DNA of 64,000 nucleotides from Acanthaster planci (lineage: Eukaryota > Echinodermata > Asteroidea > Valvatida > Acanthasteridae), in contig NW_019091475.1 in assembly GCF_001949145.1 (NCBI RefSeq), positions 130,497 through 194,496 on the forward strand, in the 5' to 3' direction. This document shows, in pieces, positions 37,302 to 50,900 of the stretch. Position 1 is the stretch's first letter. Every line of letters starts with the position of its first letter. The position numbers were made by a program, and so were the translations under genes. The notes below the pieces were generated by a model that was not told where the DNA came from, searched no databases, and was given only the letters and a program-made list of their open reading frames with translations.

Positions 37302-40091
37302 AGCAGATTCTGTTGCTGCAGGCATGAGCCAAGGAAGGTCGTCCATTGGTATTCTGTTACTACTTGTACCCCATACCCTCTCTATTTTGTCTGTACCAAT
37401 TGACGTTGTCTGTGTTCATCAATATTACTTTGTCCATAAAAACGGAGTTGGTGAAAATGGCATTAAAACCCATTTGTTTGAATATAACTTCATCACAGCA
37501 GTAAAAAAAAATTTTGTGTACTTTGCTAATAGTCAGTTACTTAGTAAGTTCTATATTGTGGTACATGTACGTGCCTGCTATTTTAGTACCTTACGTTTTA
37601 ACCTCTTCTCATTTTGTTGGGTAGTTTTTAAATTTCTCATGTATAGCCATTCCAAAAACGGAGTCTTAATCTGAGTCCTAAAATGCATCACCATACAAGG
37701 TGATCTAAGGAATGTCCTTTTTTTTGGCTGAAGCTCATTTTGAACCATCCGATGAGAAACCAACATTTGGGACAACTGACTACAATGTACTTGCAGTCGA
37801 TGATACAATAATTGCTGCTTGGCATGACTGTTTTCATGTACATGTACTGGTACCAGTAGGCTGCATGATCCAGAAGCATTGCATTCTGCACATGTGTCTA
37901 TTCAAATATTCAGGCTACCAGCATATGGTGCCTCGGCAAATGCCTCCAATTCCTGTGCCTGGCACGTGGCGGTGAATGTTGACAGAACGTGACACATGAA
38001 TTCTCCGCACAACATGGAATTTGGCAGAGGAATGTTGACTGCACCGCCAAGAATTTGTTTATAAGATATGAGAACTATCCAAGTGTTTGACAGATGTTGT
38101 CGAATGTAAATTTGTAATAATATTTTTGTTCCCTTGGTAAGCTTTGCAGATGGGTTTGAAACGTGAAATTGATTAATGCTTGAACTACATTGCCTGTAAA
38201 ACAAGGCATCTGTCTGTACATTTTTCAGGGGCAGTTTAATCTTCTTCATTCGTACACTTCATGACAAAATGCCCATAATGTATCATGCCTGTACATGTAC
38301 GTGTGCAAATTACCATTTTTGGGCTTATCGCTTTTCTCCCTTTTTTTTTTTTGGAGGGAATATTTTGGGTCTAAATTCTAATTTGTCTTTGCCATTCCCC
38401 ATTTTTAAAAAGTCAATTTGTCTCAAGGGAAAGTGCTGCCAGGATCCAAATGTCAGGCCTTCTAACTTTTCAATTTGTATGTATACCGGTATATCTCAGT
38501 CACTCTAGTCAGCAAATGGTTTGCATCAGTTTTGTATTTTAATCATTTCTGAAACTGTTGTCTGAATTGTTGAGTGTGCATTGGAATTAGAGGTTTGCAG
38601 TTATACTTAGTATGTCTATCAATATTCATATAAAGGAGGAAGGAAAAATGGAATTGAAGTTGGAAAGTAACCCTTCTTTCTTCAAAAGATGTACAGTATG
38701 GTACATTGTGTATGTACAGGTACATACTTCTTGGTTTGCTGGTTCTGTGGTTGAACTAGCATTTCTTTGTCTCTGGTCAGTCCTTCAAAATATCAAAGAA
38801 TCTTCAAAGAATGTTCACAAAGTTCATGTGCAAATCATACTTCTAAACTCTATATTTTCTTGCCCTTTTTGTATTTCAACCATTGAACTGAAGTTCAGGA
38901 CGTACTTTGTCTGCTCAGTCCATGTACATGTATGCATCCAGCTTTTGCCCGTCACCTTGAGGGAAAGTCAAGATTAAATCCAACTTCCTGGGGCCCGGTT
39001 GCCAGCATTTCACTGGTAATCTCCATCTTTAATCCAATAAGCGAAAGCGATGCCCTGGCTGTAATCAAATGTAGCCGTCGACTTGAAGTCTGGGGAACAA
39101 ATGCAGTTTGCCCAGAGATGGGCAGATACCTCGAGGTTTCTCCTCCCCCCCCCCGCATTTCCATGAACTGTGTAGTTTTCATCAAAATATGTATGTAGCA
39201 ATATATTGTTGTAATCTTTCTTTACCGTTTAAGGGAGTGAACAGATTGCTGGTGTCTTTGAAGTACTTGTGTTGGTTTATTTCAAACAAGTTTCTAATAG
39301 TTCGAACTAAACTTAAATGTTCACTGCTGCTGTATGTCTAAAGAGATACTGCCGTCTTCAGAGCTTGTGCATGTACAGGATTCTGTTGTCTAGATTTAAC
39401 ATGATCCTGAAGATGTACAGAACTTTGTACTTTCTGACAGCATTACACTGTTACTTTAACATTCGATCCAAGATAAATGATTTCTTAAAATGAAGAATAT
39501 CCTGTGCATCTTAAGTTGTGCCATTTAAATTTCCCCTTGCATCGTTTAGCAGCACTGGTTGACATTTGAAGTTTGATGCGGCATGCGGGATGGAGCCCCA
39601 TTAAGCTGGGTTGATAGTAATTTGGTTGACGTAATGAATGAGAGAAGCCCAGACTGCAGACGTCATCACAAAGTGCTAAAAAGATTGTATGATTGGGATA
39701 TGGGTTTGCTGAACATGAATTATGGATATCAGTGATGACAGCACATGATGAGTGACAAATTTTGAAGGTAAACTTTGGAAAGCAGAACAAAATGAATAAA
39801 GGATTTCACGGATTAAGACCTAAGACCCTCACTTGTCAGTTTGCTTGAAATTTGTTGGATGCAATTTCCTTGCCACTTAAAAGTTCACTCATCAGAATGC
39901 CCCAATTTCTTTTTGAATTTGTCAAAGTGTAAAGTTTTGTAACTTCACATTTTGAAGACAGACATTAGTTTTACAAATCACTGGATCACCTTTCTGTCAC
40001 TTTTCAGGCAGTCATAAACCTATAGGTACATGTACATATTTCATTTTAGGTACATGTATTGATATGGCATGTACATGGTTGTGATAGGAAT

Positions 40092-40391
40092 AATTCATCG
40101 CATATCTGGCGAACTAGCAAATCGACTGTTCTGGTGATTTTCAGATTTTATCTCACAAACTGGCGAATAGGTTTAATAGCAGTATTCAAACAAAGTATTT
40201 CTTATATAGCCAAGAATACAAATTAGGAAATGATTTCAAAGACCGATTTTGTATCTTTTATACACCAAGATCAAAAGAGGGTTGAATTAAATAGCAAAAA
40301 TGAGCACGCAATGACTGCTTAACTGAAAACATGTTTTTCTTGAAAACGGTAATATTTCATATTCGTCAGTTTGTCAGATATGCGACGAATT
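40092..40391. mobile_element. foldback element, 300 bp, 33-bp terminal inverted repeats
   Basis: The left end (40092-40124) reads AATTCATCGCATATCTGGCG and the right end (40359-40391) is its inverse (ATCAGATATGCGACGAATT-like), with a few differences. An internal CACAAACTGGCGAATA near 40153 repeats part of the terminus. There is no open frame of note, which fits a non-autonomous DNA transposon remnant. Confidence 0.7.
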
Positions 40392-43300
40392 GTAAGTCAG
40401 GACAGTGTCTCTCCCAGATGTGCTATTATTTGAACATCAGGATGGTTCCTTGAGAAAAATGACCAGCTTGATTTAGGAAAGTGTAGTTTCAAGGACAACC
40501 TTTCACGGCACTGGCGCACTGCTAATTCCGGAACGATACATGGACTGGGTTCAAAGTCTTAAAGTCTAGGTCATCTTTTTCATGTCATGTCCATGGAAAA
40601 TTAATTTGATCCAGAGCAAAACATACATTTATAGAGAAGATTCCATGGTAAGTACAGTACAGTAGAGAACATGTAATAAATGTATCTGTTTATTAACTCA
40701 ATTTGAAAATGTTGGAAACTTTGTGTGAGTGGGATGACGCCATTGGGTTAATGCTAAAAAAAAAGACAGCTTATTTCCCCTAGAGGTAGCGGAAAATTAC
40801 CTCCTAATTTCCAACAGGAAGGGCGTGCTTTAAAAGTCCATTCCTTGACTACCAGGCTGTGGGAAGACGACAGTCATCATTTTTCCGGGAACGACTTACA
40901 CGGTTCCTTTTCTAAAATTCACAGGTACTTCACTAGATACTGAACGACCAGGCATGAAATTTATAAATGACTCACTCAGAGTTGGTATTTTAGTTGACTC
41001 CACAGTGGCATGGAAAATGTACCTGTGACATTTTGCTGCCATACTGTTTATCAAATTAAAAATGACAGAGTGATACCGACTAGTAGTATAAATTTGAGTG
41101 TACAGAATCAAGTATTTTCAATCTGAGGGTTACAGTATATGTTGTTTTGAAGGAAAAGGGACCTGCTCTTTGGACCTGTGGACAGGTAAAACACTTGTCC
41201 AAAAGCAGTTGATTTAATTTAGGCATGTTATGGAGTGCACTGGTACTAATTCTCACCTTTAGGATGTTTTGATCAATCACAAACTTCCTGTGAAAGTCTG
41301 TGCTTATTATGACAAATGTGGACGGAGTATGCTGCGTGGCGTTGGAGAGATGATGCACATATTTTCACCTGTGTGCTCAAAAAGGAAGGATTTTGTTTAC
41401 ATTGGAATAGATTTCAAACAGTGTGTTGTAAATTTTGTATTGATAAAAATCACACCTGATGCGCGCTCATTGTTAATGAGTGGAGCTTGATTCCTGTTTT
41501 GGAAGTTTGGGGTTCAGTCCTTTGGGCAAACAGAGTCCTCTTTGGTTGTTTTATTCCTTACAAATTGAATTCCCATTTGCCCTTCTTTTCGCCTCTGTTT
41601 ATTTGGTTTGGAAATAAACACTGTTACCGCTAAATGGAAGAATTTCATGAACTAGTTTTGTTATGACAACTACCAGAGTACTGCAGGTGACCAAGCCCTT
41701 TCTCCTCATTTATTGTGTACATGTACTAGTAGTTAATTTTTCTTCCTATCTCTTGGTTTATTTCCACTGTCCCCTCGCTGTTTGTTTGCCCAAGCCTTGT
41801 TGGCTGCAGGGGGGGGGGAAGGGACAGCACTGATTTGGCTGGGAATGCTTGATGGGCTTCCACTGTCTCCAGTGTGATAATCAACCATCATTGCTTATCA
41901 ACAACTGAAGTAAAATGAGTGGGGAATTGGGTAAACTTGCAAAGCCTGAAGAATGTTGCTGTTTAATAATTTCACAAGGCTGTCAGTAGGTGCCAAAGAT
42001 AGTTTCCCCGAGTGTTGCCCAACCATTGATCCTCTCTCTGAAGTTGTGTTTTCTTTTTTCAAGAATGCCTGCTACATGTAGCCCTGCTTGCATTTTGAAT
42101 ACTTTTCTTTCCCCAGTTAATACAAGTATTTCTAATACTCAGTTTTTAAGTAATAAGTTTTGGGTTTAAGCCTAAGGTTTTACAGGTGCTGCTTCATTTT
42201 GAGAAAGCTTAAAGATACAGAACAAGTAATGCTACGTAATTCTACTCTCTTTGTCTAAATGGAAAATCAGCTTGTTAGTTTTAGGACGGTTTTTCAAATG
42301 TCAAATCTGAGATCAACAAATTATCTTGTCAGTATATACATGTGTATACTGTACATTGTATAGTGAAATTGCGTGCCCAGTGATTTACCCTGTTTTGTTG
42401 CATCACATAATGAGGCCCTAAACATATTTACCAAGGACCCTTCATGGAGGCGAGACATATCATACGTGTCTGACTCCAGTGGAACGTGGACTTGGAACTG
42501 TGGGCAGGGTCCAGTGGTCCACTATTAGAGCTGCCCTGGATCCAAGGATGCCTGCATATAGCTGCATCCGTGTGGGAGATATCCTCCCTCTCTTTCACAG
42601 CGGGTCTGTGGCCCATTACGGTTTGGCCACGTGCCAGTACAGTCCACACAGAGCTGTGTCAAGCAGGAGATTGAAACAGGAGCTTGTGACAAATTATGAT
42701 CGTACTCCTGGAAAGTTAAATCTGTGCACCTGAAATTACTGCCTGCTGATTATTTTGAAACTCTATGCTGCAACACTTGGCCATTTGATCTTTCAATTTT
42801 TCAACTGTGTTTGTTCTTCCTTGTTCTACATGTACTTCGTCAGTTGCTTCCTTGTTCATCAACGTCTCATGTGCCTTACATGTATATATTTCAGATAGTC
42901 GAAAATATTTGGTGGCTTTTTATTATACTGTGAAATCGCTCAGATGCTTTGAAAACAGTAATGACAGCAAATACCTCTGAATTTTTTTCTGTAAATTGAT
43001 GTTTCATATTGGCATCTGCCTGTACTTTTTTACCCTTTTTAAATGGTGAAAGATATCGTCACAGAGAAGCATTACAGTGTAGATCTTGATATTTTTCCAA
43101 AAAAAAATTGCAGTTGAGAAAATTATTGTCCAGAAAGTGTAAGAAAAAAGGTTGGATCTCAAATCATTCCTTGAAATTTGCATGCACTGGGTACTGTGTG
43201 TACATACTCATGTAGAATCAATGTTTTCATGCCAATATCTGTACAATATGGGGAAAAATGCTGTCAGTTGCACTGTTTACTGTGTGATCAGCTCTTTTGC

Positions 43301-44442
43301 TCAAAATAGTTCAGGGTGCATTGGTATTTTCAAACCACCATAAAAGGAAGGACTACGGTCTTTGAATCTGTGGCATGTGCCTGACGGACAGACCTATTCT
43401 CTATGGCAGATTTACTGTCCCTCCAGTATAATTTAGTGACCAATTTTCATCTTTGTGCATGCCAATGAATTTTAGTTAATTGCTAAAACATGCCAGTTTA
43501 TGCACAGTCTTTGTGTACAGATGTACTGTGTACATGTACATTATAAATGGTGCCCTACCCCGCCCCTCCCCAAAAGAAATAGGACCAAGAGTCATTAAAC
43601 TTTTAAAACTGGTAATATTTTAACTTGCATTGCACCTTGTAACCATATTCAGTCTTTTTATTTATTAATTTGAGGGAGAATACCCGTCTTATAAATTGAC
43701 TCGGCTTTATTCAATTTACAAACTTAATATTATTGCTTTACAAGGACAGTCTTGTCTGCTCAGTAACTTAACTGGCACAGATTCTTTTGTGTGGAATTAA
43801 TCTACATGTACATGTATGACAGCCCAGCACCGCTGATGGTTGCACAACAGTGCATGTTTTGCTTAAGATGGTTAAAATTTTCTGGTCATTGATGTTCATA
43901 CACCTTTGCAAGTGAGGATTCACCTCAATCCTTTTCATTGACCTGAAAAGAGGATTCCCACTCCAGACTATGAACAGGGTCTGCCCCTAGATTGGTCCAA
44001 TGATGTTATTCTGCCCCCAGGGCACCGATTGATTATTTCCCACTGAGTTCCTGCAGCTTGCGGCGAAGCTAAATTGATATCAATTTCTCCTGGACCATGA
44101 CACTCATCCTGCTTGGTGAAATAATAATTGGGGGCCATTGAACTTCAATTCACCCATAACCGCAATACAAGAAAACCATAAATGTCAGGTGTAGCTAAAA
44201 TTAAGCCTGTGGTGATCAGACAAAAGCCCTCTCCTGAAGTTGTCTTCCCTGGAACTTTGTGCATTGACAAAAATTTGATAAATATTTAACTGATATACTG
44301 GTAGATGGTGCATGTAATTCTTTTTGTGAAATATGAAGCTGTTGCTATGATCTCCTACACTGTACATGTATCAGAAGGACTCTAGTCTTGCTGTCCTCTA
44401 GAGGTTACATTTGTACATGGCTGTAGTATAATTCGACCACCA

Positions 44443-44609
44443 GAATTAGAAGCCATTACTGCGGTGGCACCACGCTCGTGGACAGGTGGTACACGTGCGT
44501 TACATGCCTTTTCGACCAACAGAGTGTCGTGATTTGCTAAATGCACGCGCGCGTCAAGCTGAAGAATGTGTATGTGAGTGCGGTGCCGCCACAGTTATGG
44601 CGTCTAATC
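44443..44609. mobile_element. MITE-like element family M1, copy 2
   Basis: 167 bp with terminal inverted repeats of about 28 bp: left GAATTAGAAGCCATTACTGC, right GGTGCCGCCACAGTTATGGC followed by GTCTAATC. The interior is CpG-rich (GTGGTACACGTGCG, CCTTTTCGACCAACAG, CACGCGCGCGTC) and resembles the element at 31124-31291. The retained CpGs suggest it is younger than that copy. Confidence 0.75.
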
Positions 44610-45876
44610 GGATTAGTCTATACTAGTATCTGAGGATTCCACTCTTGATAGAATCAAAATGTAGTCACCCTAAACTTTCATTTTCCTATACATCTATGTC
44701 TGGAAGATCGAGGAGAAGACTTGGAGACAGAGATACATGTACATGTTGTAATACAAACAAATTAACATTATTATGAAAGAGGAATCCACTCACTCACGAG
44801 TGGGTTTCGGGGATTAGTTGTCTGTCTTTCGTGTAGGAAGTGCAAATCAAGAATTGAAGAAATTCGTCGTCTTCCCTCCCGGACTATATATCCTTCTCAC
44901 GGTTGGCTTTGTGGGGCCAGTGCTGTGGATGGGAGGCAGGAGTAAATCCTTGAGGGGGGAAGTATCACGTATCGTCCTGTCTGTAGTTTGTCTCCAGTGT
45001 GGCGGGCGTCTGTCACTAGCACTCAGGGGATGATCCTCCTCTATCCCACAAGTGTGGAGTTTTGTGGCCAGGTCTTGCTTGCAGATTTGCTTGCAATTCT
45101 GTTTTGCCACTGGTAAGGAGGTTCCATCATAGAGTAAGGACCCAGAGGCTTGCTCCCTTGTCTTAGGATTAAGCATACTTTGCCTGATCATATCTCATTT
45201 ATCTATAATTAGCCAATAGTTCACCCAATAGTTGATCAACTGACTATGGTATAAAATGAATCTGGTTTAGTCTGTAAAAGGATAACAAAGGGAACTGACA
45301 AAATGAGTGGTAAGAGTAAGTACGGTAGTTCGGGAATGTCACACAAATTTTTAAATGTCAGGGAACTCAAACTTAATTTTGTTGAAGAAATGAAGACAAC
45401 AGCCAGGCTGGGTTGCATTTAATCATGCAGTAGGTTTAATCAAGAACCTTGCTCAGCTTCCGAACCTTTTTTATCACAGACGTCTTCAGTACTAGAACCA
45501 GATGAACCGTCTGTCTCTGCCAGGGGTTGTGGATTCGATTGGCTGGTGTCTAAGATATTTCCTTTTTTGCAAATTAGAAGCTCTCGGAAGACCATGTTTC
45601 AGGAGAGTCCGGGGCAACCTGGCTGGCCGTGGGGAAATTTACTGAACTAGTCACAGGATCTTGGCAGACTTATAAGGTCAAGGGGAAAAATGTTTGCAGT
45701 CTGGTAGGAACACAAAGGAATTGCTTGTAGTTAGCCAATGTGGGGTACTAAACTGAAGCACTGATTTTCTTTGTCCCATGTCTACTGAGGCTAAAAAGCA
45801 TTTTGGAAAGTTGAGTTCACTCCCCAAGCAGGAAGATTATAGATGGCATAGTGGGTCTCCTCTTTAAAACCAATGG

Positions 45877-46282
45877 GTGTGTACCAGTGTTCGAGCTAGG
45901 GCAATTTTAGTACGGGGTAAATTTTTGGATTGCGAGCATAGCAAGCGCAACGAGTGGAGCTCTCGCGGCTCATAGTCGGACTGGATTTGCACCCTCTATT
46001 GCTACTACTGTTCGGCTGGTCTTGAGCCAAGACTGCGAACACGTGCACGCTTCGTCTGGGGAGGCTATGCTATATCCCATAATGCTAGCTACTCTAGATG
46101 TTTTCTAATGCTTGAAATACCATTTAATCGGTACATTTTCAGTAATATTTCTGTTCATTTTTTGGAAAATCCATGTTGGGCAGCACAGCCAATTTGAACC
46201 CGAGAGCCGAACGGAAATTTGCAGTACCGGGGAGGGGGGGCTGCCGGGCACCGCCCACCATGGCTAGAACACTGGTGTGTAC
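45877..46282. mobile_element. element with inverted ends, about 405 bp
   Basis: The left end contains GTACCAGTGTTCGAGCTAGG and the right end the inverse of it (CCATGGCTAGAACACTGGTG followed by TGTAC), about 80 percent alike over 24 bp. Inside are a shared GTACNGGG and AAATTT pair near each end, a purine/G run (46231-46238) and CpG-bearing sequence. No coding frame was found. Confidence 0.5.
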
Positions 46283-47898
46283 ATGTACGTGTAGATCAGT
46301 ACAAAGGGCTAAATGCAGACTTGGGATGTGCTCATCCAGGTTTTATCTTAATTCATAAACCTGGTAGACTGTATACATGGAAGGGTTGTGCACACATACA
46401 CATGCGCAATGTACGTGTACATACTAATGTACATGTACTTGTTCAGTTGGGGCAAAAAGTTGATGCGTACACCTGTTAGAACAAAACCAGTTTTCCTGGA
46501 ATTTCACAAATTAATTCATATTAATACTGGCATTTACAAAAAAAATCAAAATTTTACATACTCCAACCCTAATATTTATTGCAGCTTTGTGTAGTTTTGT
46601 CACATCTCTTAGTCCTAGTGGACCACTTTCTGAAGTGTTTTTAAATGGCAATAAGGGGGTTAAGGTAAATTTTCACAAAATGATTTTTCAGAAATATTAA
46701 TATTTTGAACCATAATAAATGTCTCTGAATATTTTCATTTGAAGTACGGTACGCATTATGAACATTAAGTTGAAATAATTTGTCTGACCTCATAAAGAAC
46801 AAGTTGGCAAAACTATTTCAAACAAGGAAGAATTGAGGAAAGCTGTTTTTCTACCAAGTGTAAACTTTTCACTCCAACTGTACGTTAATTGGACAGGTAC
46901 ATGTAGGCATACATACAGCATTTGGGTGTGTACGGCACTGTCTCCATGTCTTTTAAACCATTGAGAGGTTACATATACATAATGCATACTTTTACACAGA
47001 TTCCACAAGGTAGTACTGAACAGGTTTTTTGGCAGTATCCAAAAATATCCATGTACAGTATGCATGTTCATGTATTATATGTCATTGTACGACTGCAGGT
47101 GTTCATAATTTTTCTTTCTTTTTAAGTGACAACATCGTGCCTTACAGGTCTGACGTGAAAAGAAATTCTTCAAGTACGGTACTAGTGGCATTGGCATTAA
47201 TACATCATGGACTTTTTTCCTGCACAGAAACAGACTTAATTGCATTTTGTCGGTGTACTCATATTTTCCATGTCGGCTAATCAAAGTTATTCCTCGGGAA
47301 CAATGACAAGAAGGAAGAAGCGTATTAGAATCTTGACCATTCCTCTTAAATCTCATTACGTCCAGAACTGTTTACCAGCTTCAATATCAGTCATCTTTAT
47401 AAGACAAGTGGAGCTGGAAATAGATGGGGATCTGTTTACAGGAAAATACCAGTACATATTTATTGGCCAGGATGTGTATTTTTTTCTTTCACGTATGTGT
47501 ACATGTGCATGAGAAAAAAGCTTCAGATTGAGCTGTACAGATGAATTTACTTTTGGGGAAGTTAGAGATTAGAGGTTAATTGGGCATAGGCTCCTCTTGG
47601 GTTGTTTTGGTCAACTTGCACTTTGCACAATTGAATCTGATATACCGGTATCTTGCAATGTACGGTACACTGTACTAGTACATATGTGTTCTGTAGCTGT
47701 TTGCCAAGTATTTCTGGAAATGATTAGCGCTAGTAGTAGCCGTGCACTTACAGTTCTGCACTTTGGACACAATGTTAAAGTCGCTGCACCTGTACATGGA
47801 CAAGCTGAGTTCATACATGTATGACATGTACTAAGCCCAGTGGTACCAGTACAATGTAGCTAGAGTTACATTCCGGATTCGCAAGCAGGTACACTCTC

Positions 47899-47929
47899 CT
47901 GAGGACGGCCAGAGCACACTGGCCGAAAC
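47899..47929 (+). ncRNA. hammerhead-like / retroelement-tail hairpin motif
   Basis: CTGAGGA is followed by a 6-7 bp stem (CGGCCAG / CTGGCCG) with a 6-base loop and then AAAC, giving the order CUGANGA - stem II - GAAAC of a hammerhead core. Two more perfect small hairpins follow (GAGTTTATACTC and GTGGTTC...GAACCAC, 47933-47967). One extra base lies between the first core segment and the stem, and I could not build a proper helix III with an NUH cleavage site. A decayed ribozyme or the tail of a retroelement is more likely than an active ribozyme. Confidence 0.35.
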
Positions 47930-50900
47930 GCCGAGTTTATACTCAGTGGTTCTTTCAAAAAGAACCACACCTTGTCCAAAAGAGATTGATTACATGGTGT
48001 ACCCACAAACCCATTTCTCAGGTACAGTGTGCATGAATACCCCCACACTATTTTAATTTTTTTGCACGCTTACTGGTATGTAGGTTTTTCAAATGTGACA
48101 TCTCAAGTTTCGTTGGCTGACTTGTCAATTCACCTGTGAATTTGAACATGTGTCGATACTTCCCTCCAAATTTACCTTGTTCTTCTGGAGCTTGCGAACA
48201 TTGAAAGATTGAAGATCGAGAAAAAACAGAAACAATTATCAATTTTTACACTTCCCACGCCCACCCCTGTAATTCAAGGTCCCACTGGGGTGGTGCCCTC
48301 AGAAATCAAGGGTGTCCAACATTAGTCACAAGGGAGGGTATATTTCCTTCCTTAAAGTGGATGGTAAGTGCTTTTAATTTGATGACGGCCTAACCTTGGC
48401 TACACCTTACATATGTGTGGTGGTGTGAATGAAAATGGCATCCCTGTTATTAAAGTATGTCACTTACGTAAGAACCCAGCTGACCCCCCTTTGCACACTG
48501 TAATGAAATTGTTATTGGATGAAATTACCAGATTGGTGTGAAGTGGCGAATTTTTTAGTTGCATTGCAATTTGAAGTAACATTCCTTTATCATTATTCCC
48601 TATTTTTATATTCAGTGAGTAATTCTAGTGGCCAAGTGTCCATCTCCACTAATAGTGGGGTATCATTTTACCAGATGCCAACAAAAATGGTATACATGCA
48701 GCCCATTAATGGTCAACCTGTTATTGGCTAGTAAACACTGAGGCCCGGTCATGCATACATGTAGGATATGTAGGTTGTGTTGCATTCATCCTCAACAACT
48801 TAAACCATATTGCTGGATGGCCTTGTGTAGAGTACACAGTTCATACATCCGAAGTCCATCTGTTTTACACCTGTGATAAATTGAAGGAGTAATACAAAAA
48901 AGAAGCACATTAACAAGTTTAATTAAAACCAAAGCTTCTAAGATAATTCATTATCTTCATGGAGTCTAGAAGGTTTTGCTGGACTCGGGAAATAACAGAG
49001 CATGAACAACATTTTTCACCATAGCAGAACTGAGGGAGCAGTACCATTGGGTTTCTCTGCAAGTGGATTTTGGAGAAATTAGAATATGCACAGGGTAAAA
49101 GGTACTTTGCGCTCTGCTGAACTCGACTCGAGAAAACTATTCTCACCACTAGGGCGGAGTCAGATCGAACGATTGAGTACTTGGTTATTTGAATGGAAGT
49201 TTGACTGAATATTTAAATCTCAGCAAAGTCTGTGTGTTGAAGCAGTTCTGTTATCTACCGTATACACAAAATAACAGTAACTTATGTCTACAGTAGTTGG
49301 TGTGTGGAAGCAGAATTATTATATTCAATTAAGCTTTAGGAAGGTAATTGTGTTACTGATTTTTCTCTTTTTATCTCATATGCTCCTACAAATATTCAAA
49401 TCAAAATATTAAAAATTGCATATTCAATTAGTGATTGAATATTCTGATACTCATACATTTGGCAAAGGCCTACCCAGCATTCGCCAATTAATGTGCATTT
49501 GCCCTGTAAGTGAAGAAATCAAAATCTCTTTTTGTGTTTGTGAAGGCTTGTATATATCTGCTGAGAAAGTGAAGGGTTGTTCATCCCTTTAAACGAGGTG
49601 ACGCCTTTTAAAATAGCATGTGGTATCATTATCATTCCTGCAGGAGAAGCACCGGCAGAGCAGAACCACCAAGTATTGCAGTCCAGCTGCTTAAATGCTG
49701 TGATACTGGTGCAAGGACATCTGTAGTATTTTGCATGGACCATGGTAGATGACATGCCATTGGTAAGTGCATACAAATACATGTAAACACCTTTGGTAAG
49801 CTAATCACTTTTTTGTGCATTAGATTTTGTTCTATGTTTGTTCTTTGTGCATTAGGTTTTGTTCCTTAAAAGGGGTATAATTGGTCTGTAAATTGACACA
49901 TTTTGGCTGTGCACCAATCACAGGAGGTGCTTGTGAGATTGGAGAAGTGTAAAAGCATATCGTGAATGTTTGATCAGATGCAAATGCCACTCTCCTCAGT
50001 TTGGACAAAAGAAGCATGGCTGAGCATCACAAACACTGGGACTGGTTTATAAATGCGCGGTGAAAGAACTCATGTTTAATCGTTGGTAAAAGGTGAGAGT
50101 TTTGGAGCAGAGGTTGCATGCATTTTCATTAATTAAATGAATTTTGCATGACTGGTGATTTAATTTTTTTTTAATTAACAGATGACCACTGAGAAACAGT
50201 ACCCACTTGTACCAATAAGATAGCAAAGTGCATTACGGGTACTTAGAGGTATGATCTATGAGAAAAAGGTACAATTTCACTTTCAGAAGGGTTGAAATGA
50301 TAATTAGATGTCATTACTACGGTGCAGAATCAGTCAAATTGGTTAGGTTTTAGTTAATCTTTTTGTCCCTTATCCGCTGTTTAGTCATCCAGACCATGAG
50401 AGTTACGACTGATAACATTTATCCTTTCAGTGTTGCTCTTGTTTGTACCTTGGTTATGTGTGATAGAGGTAATGCTCGCTGATTTTTTACGTATTCCCAA
50501 ACAAACCAGAAGATATTGAGAAGAAAGGTGACTGGCATTCAACAGTTAAAGCACTCTACAGAAAAGGATGAAAGGATGCATGCTTTGAAGGCATGACAGG
50601 ATGACGGGGTCCTTCAGATGTCAAGTGCACACTTGGGAAGTAGCCTTTTTATGAGCAAGGGTTGGTTAGTGCATAGGTTATCTGATATGTAGAAATTTGC
50701 CTACACAAAGTGACAATGCAGTGTAACAAAGTTTATCGATTTGTGTGTGTGTGTTTAAGTTTGATTGGCAGAATTTTAAGTTCCATTTTTAGATCGCATG
50801 CAAAACCCTTGAACAACTTTGGTCATGCAGGATTTGTTTTATTTTGTATGAAACTTCAGGATTGTTAAAATGAGAAAAATTTTTTCAAGTAGTTTATAAA

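Larger units (their letters stand above)
31292..44442. other. gene-free region, second part
   Basis: No recognisable exons. It contains the R2 copy at 37232-37301, the foldback at 40092-40391, a C/CT-rich run at 33906-33932, homopolymer runs (T at 38340-38352, C near 39146-39155, G near 41810-41818) and dense TACATGTA clusters (for example 35386-35417, 36893-36912). The longest open frames (such as 36688-37059) are made largely of these palindromic words and look non-coding. Confidence 0.55.

Noticed and set aside
42428-42733. Possible thrombospondin-type repeat (WTWNCGQG-like reading)
   Set aside because: The expected second and third Cys and the WSxWS pattern are missing, both strands are open by chance, and no splice sites frame it.
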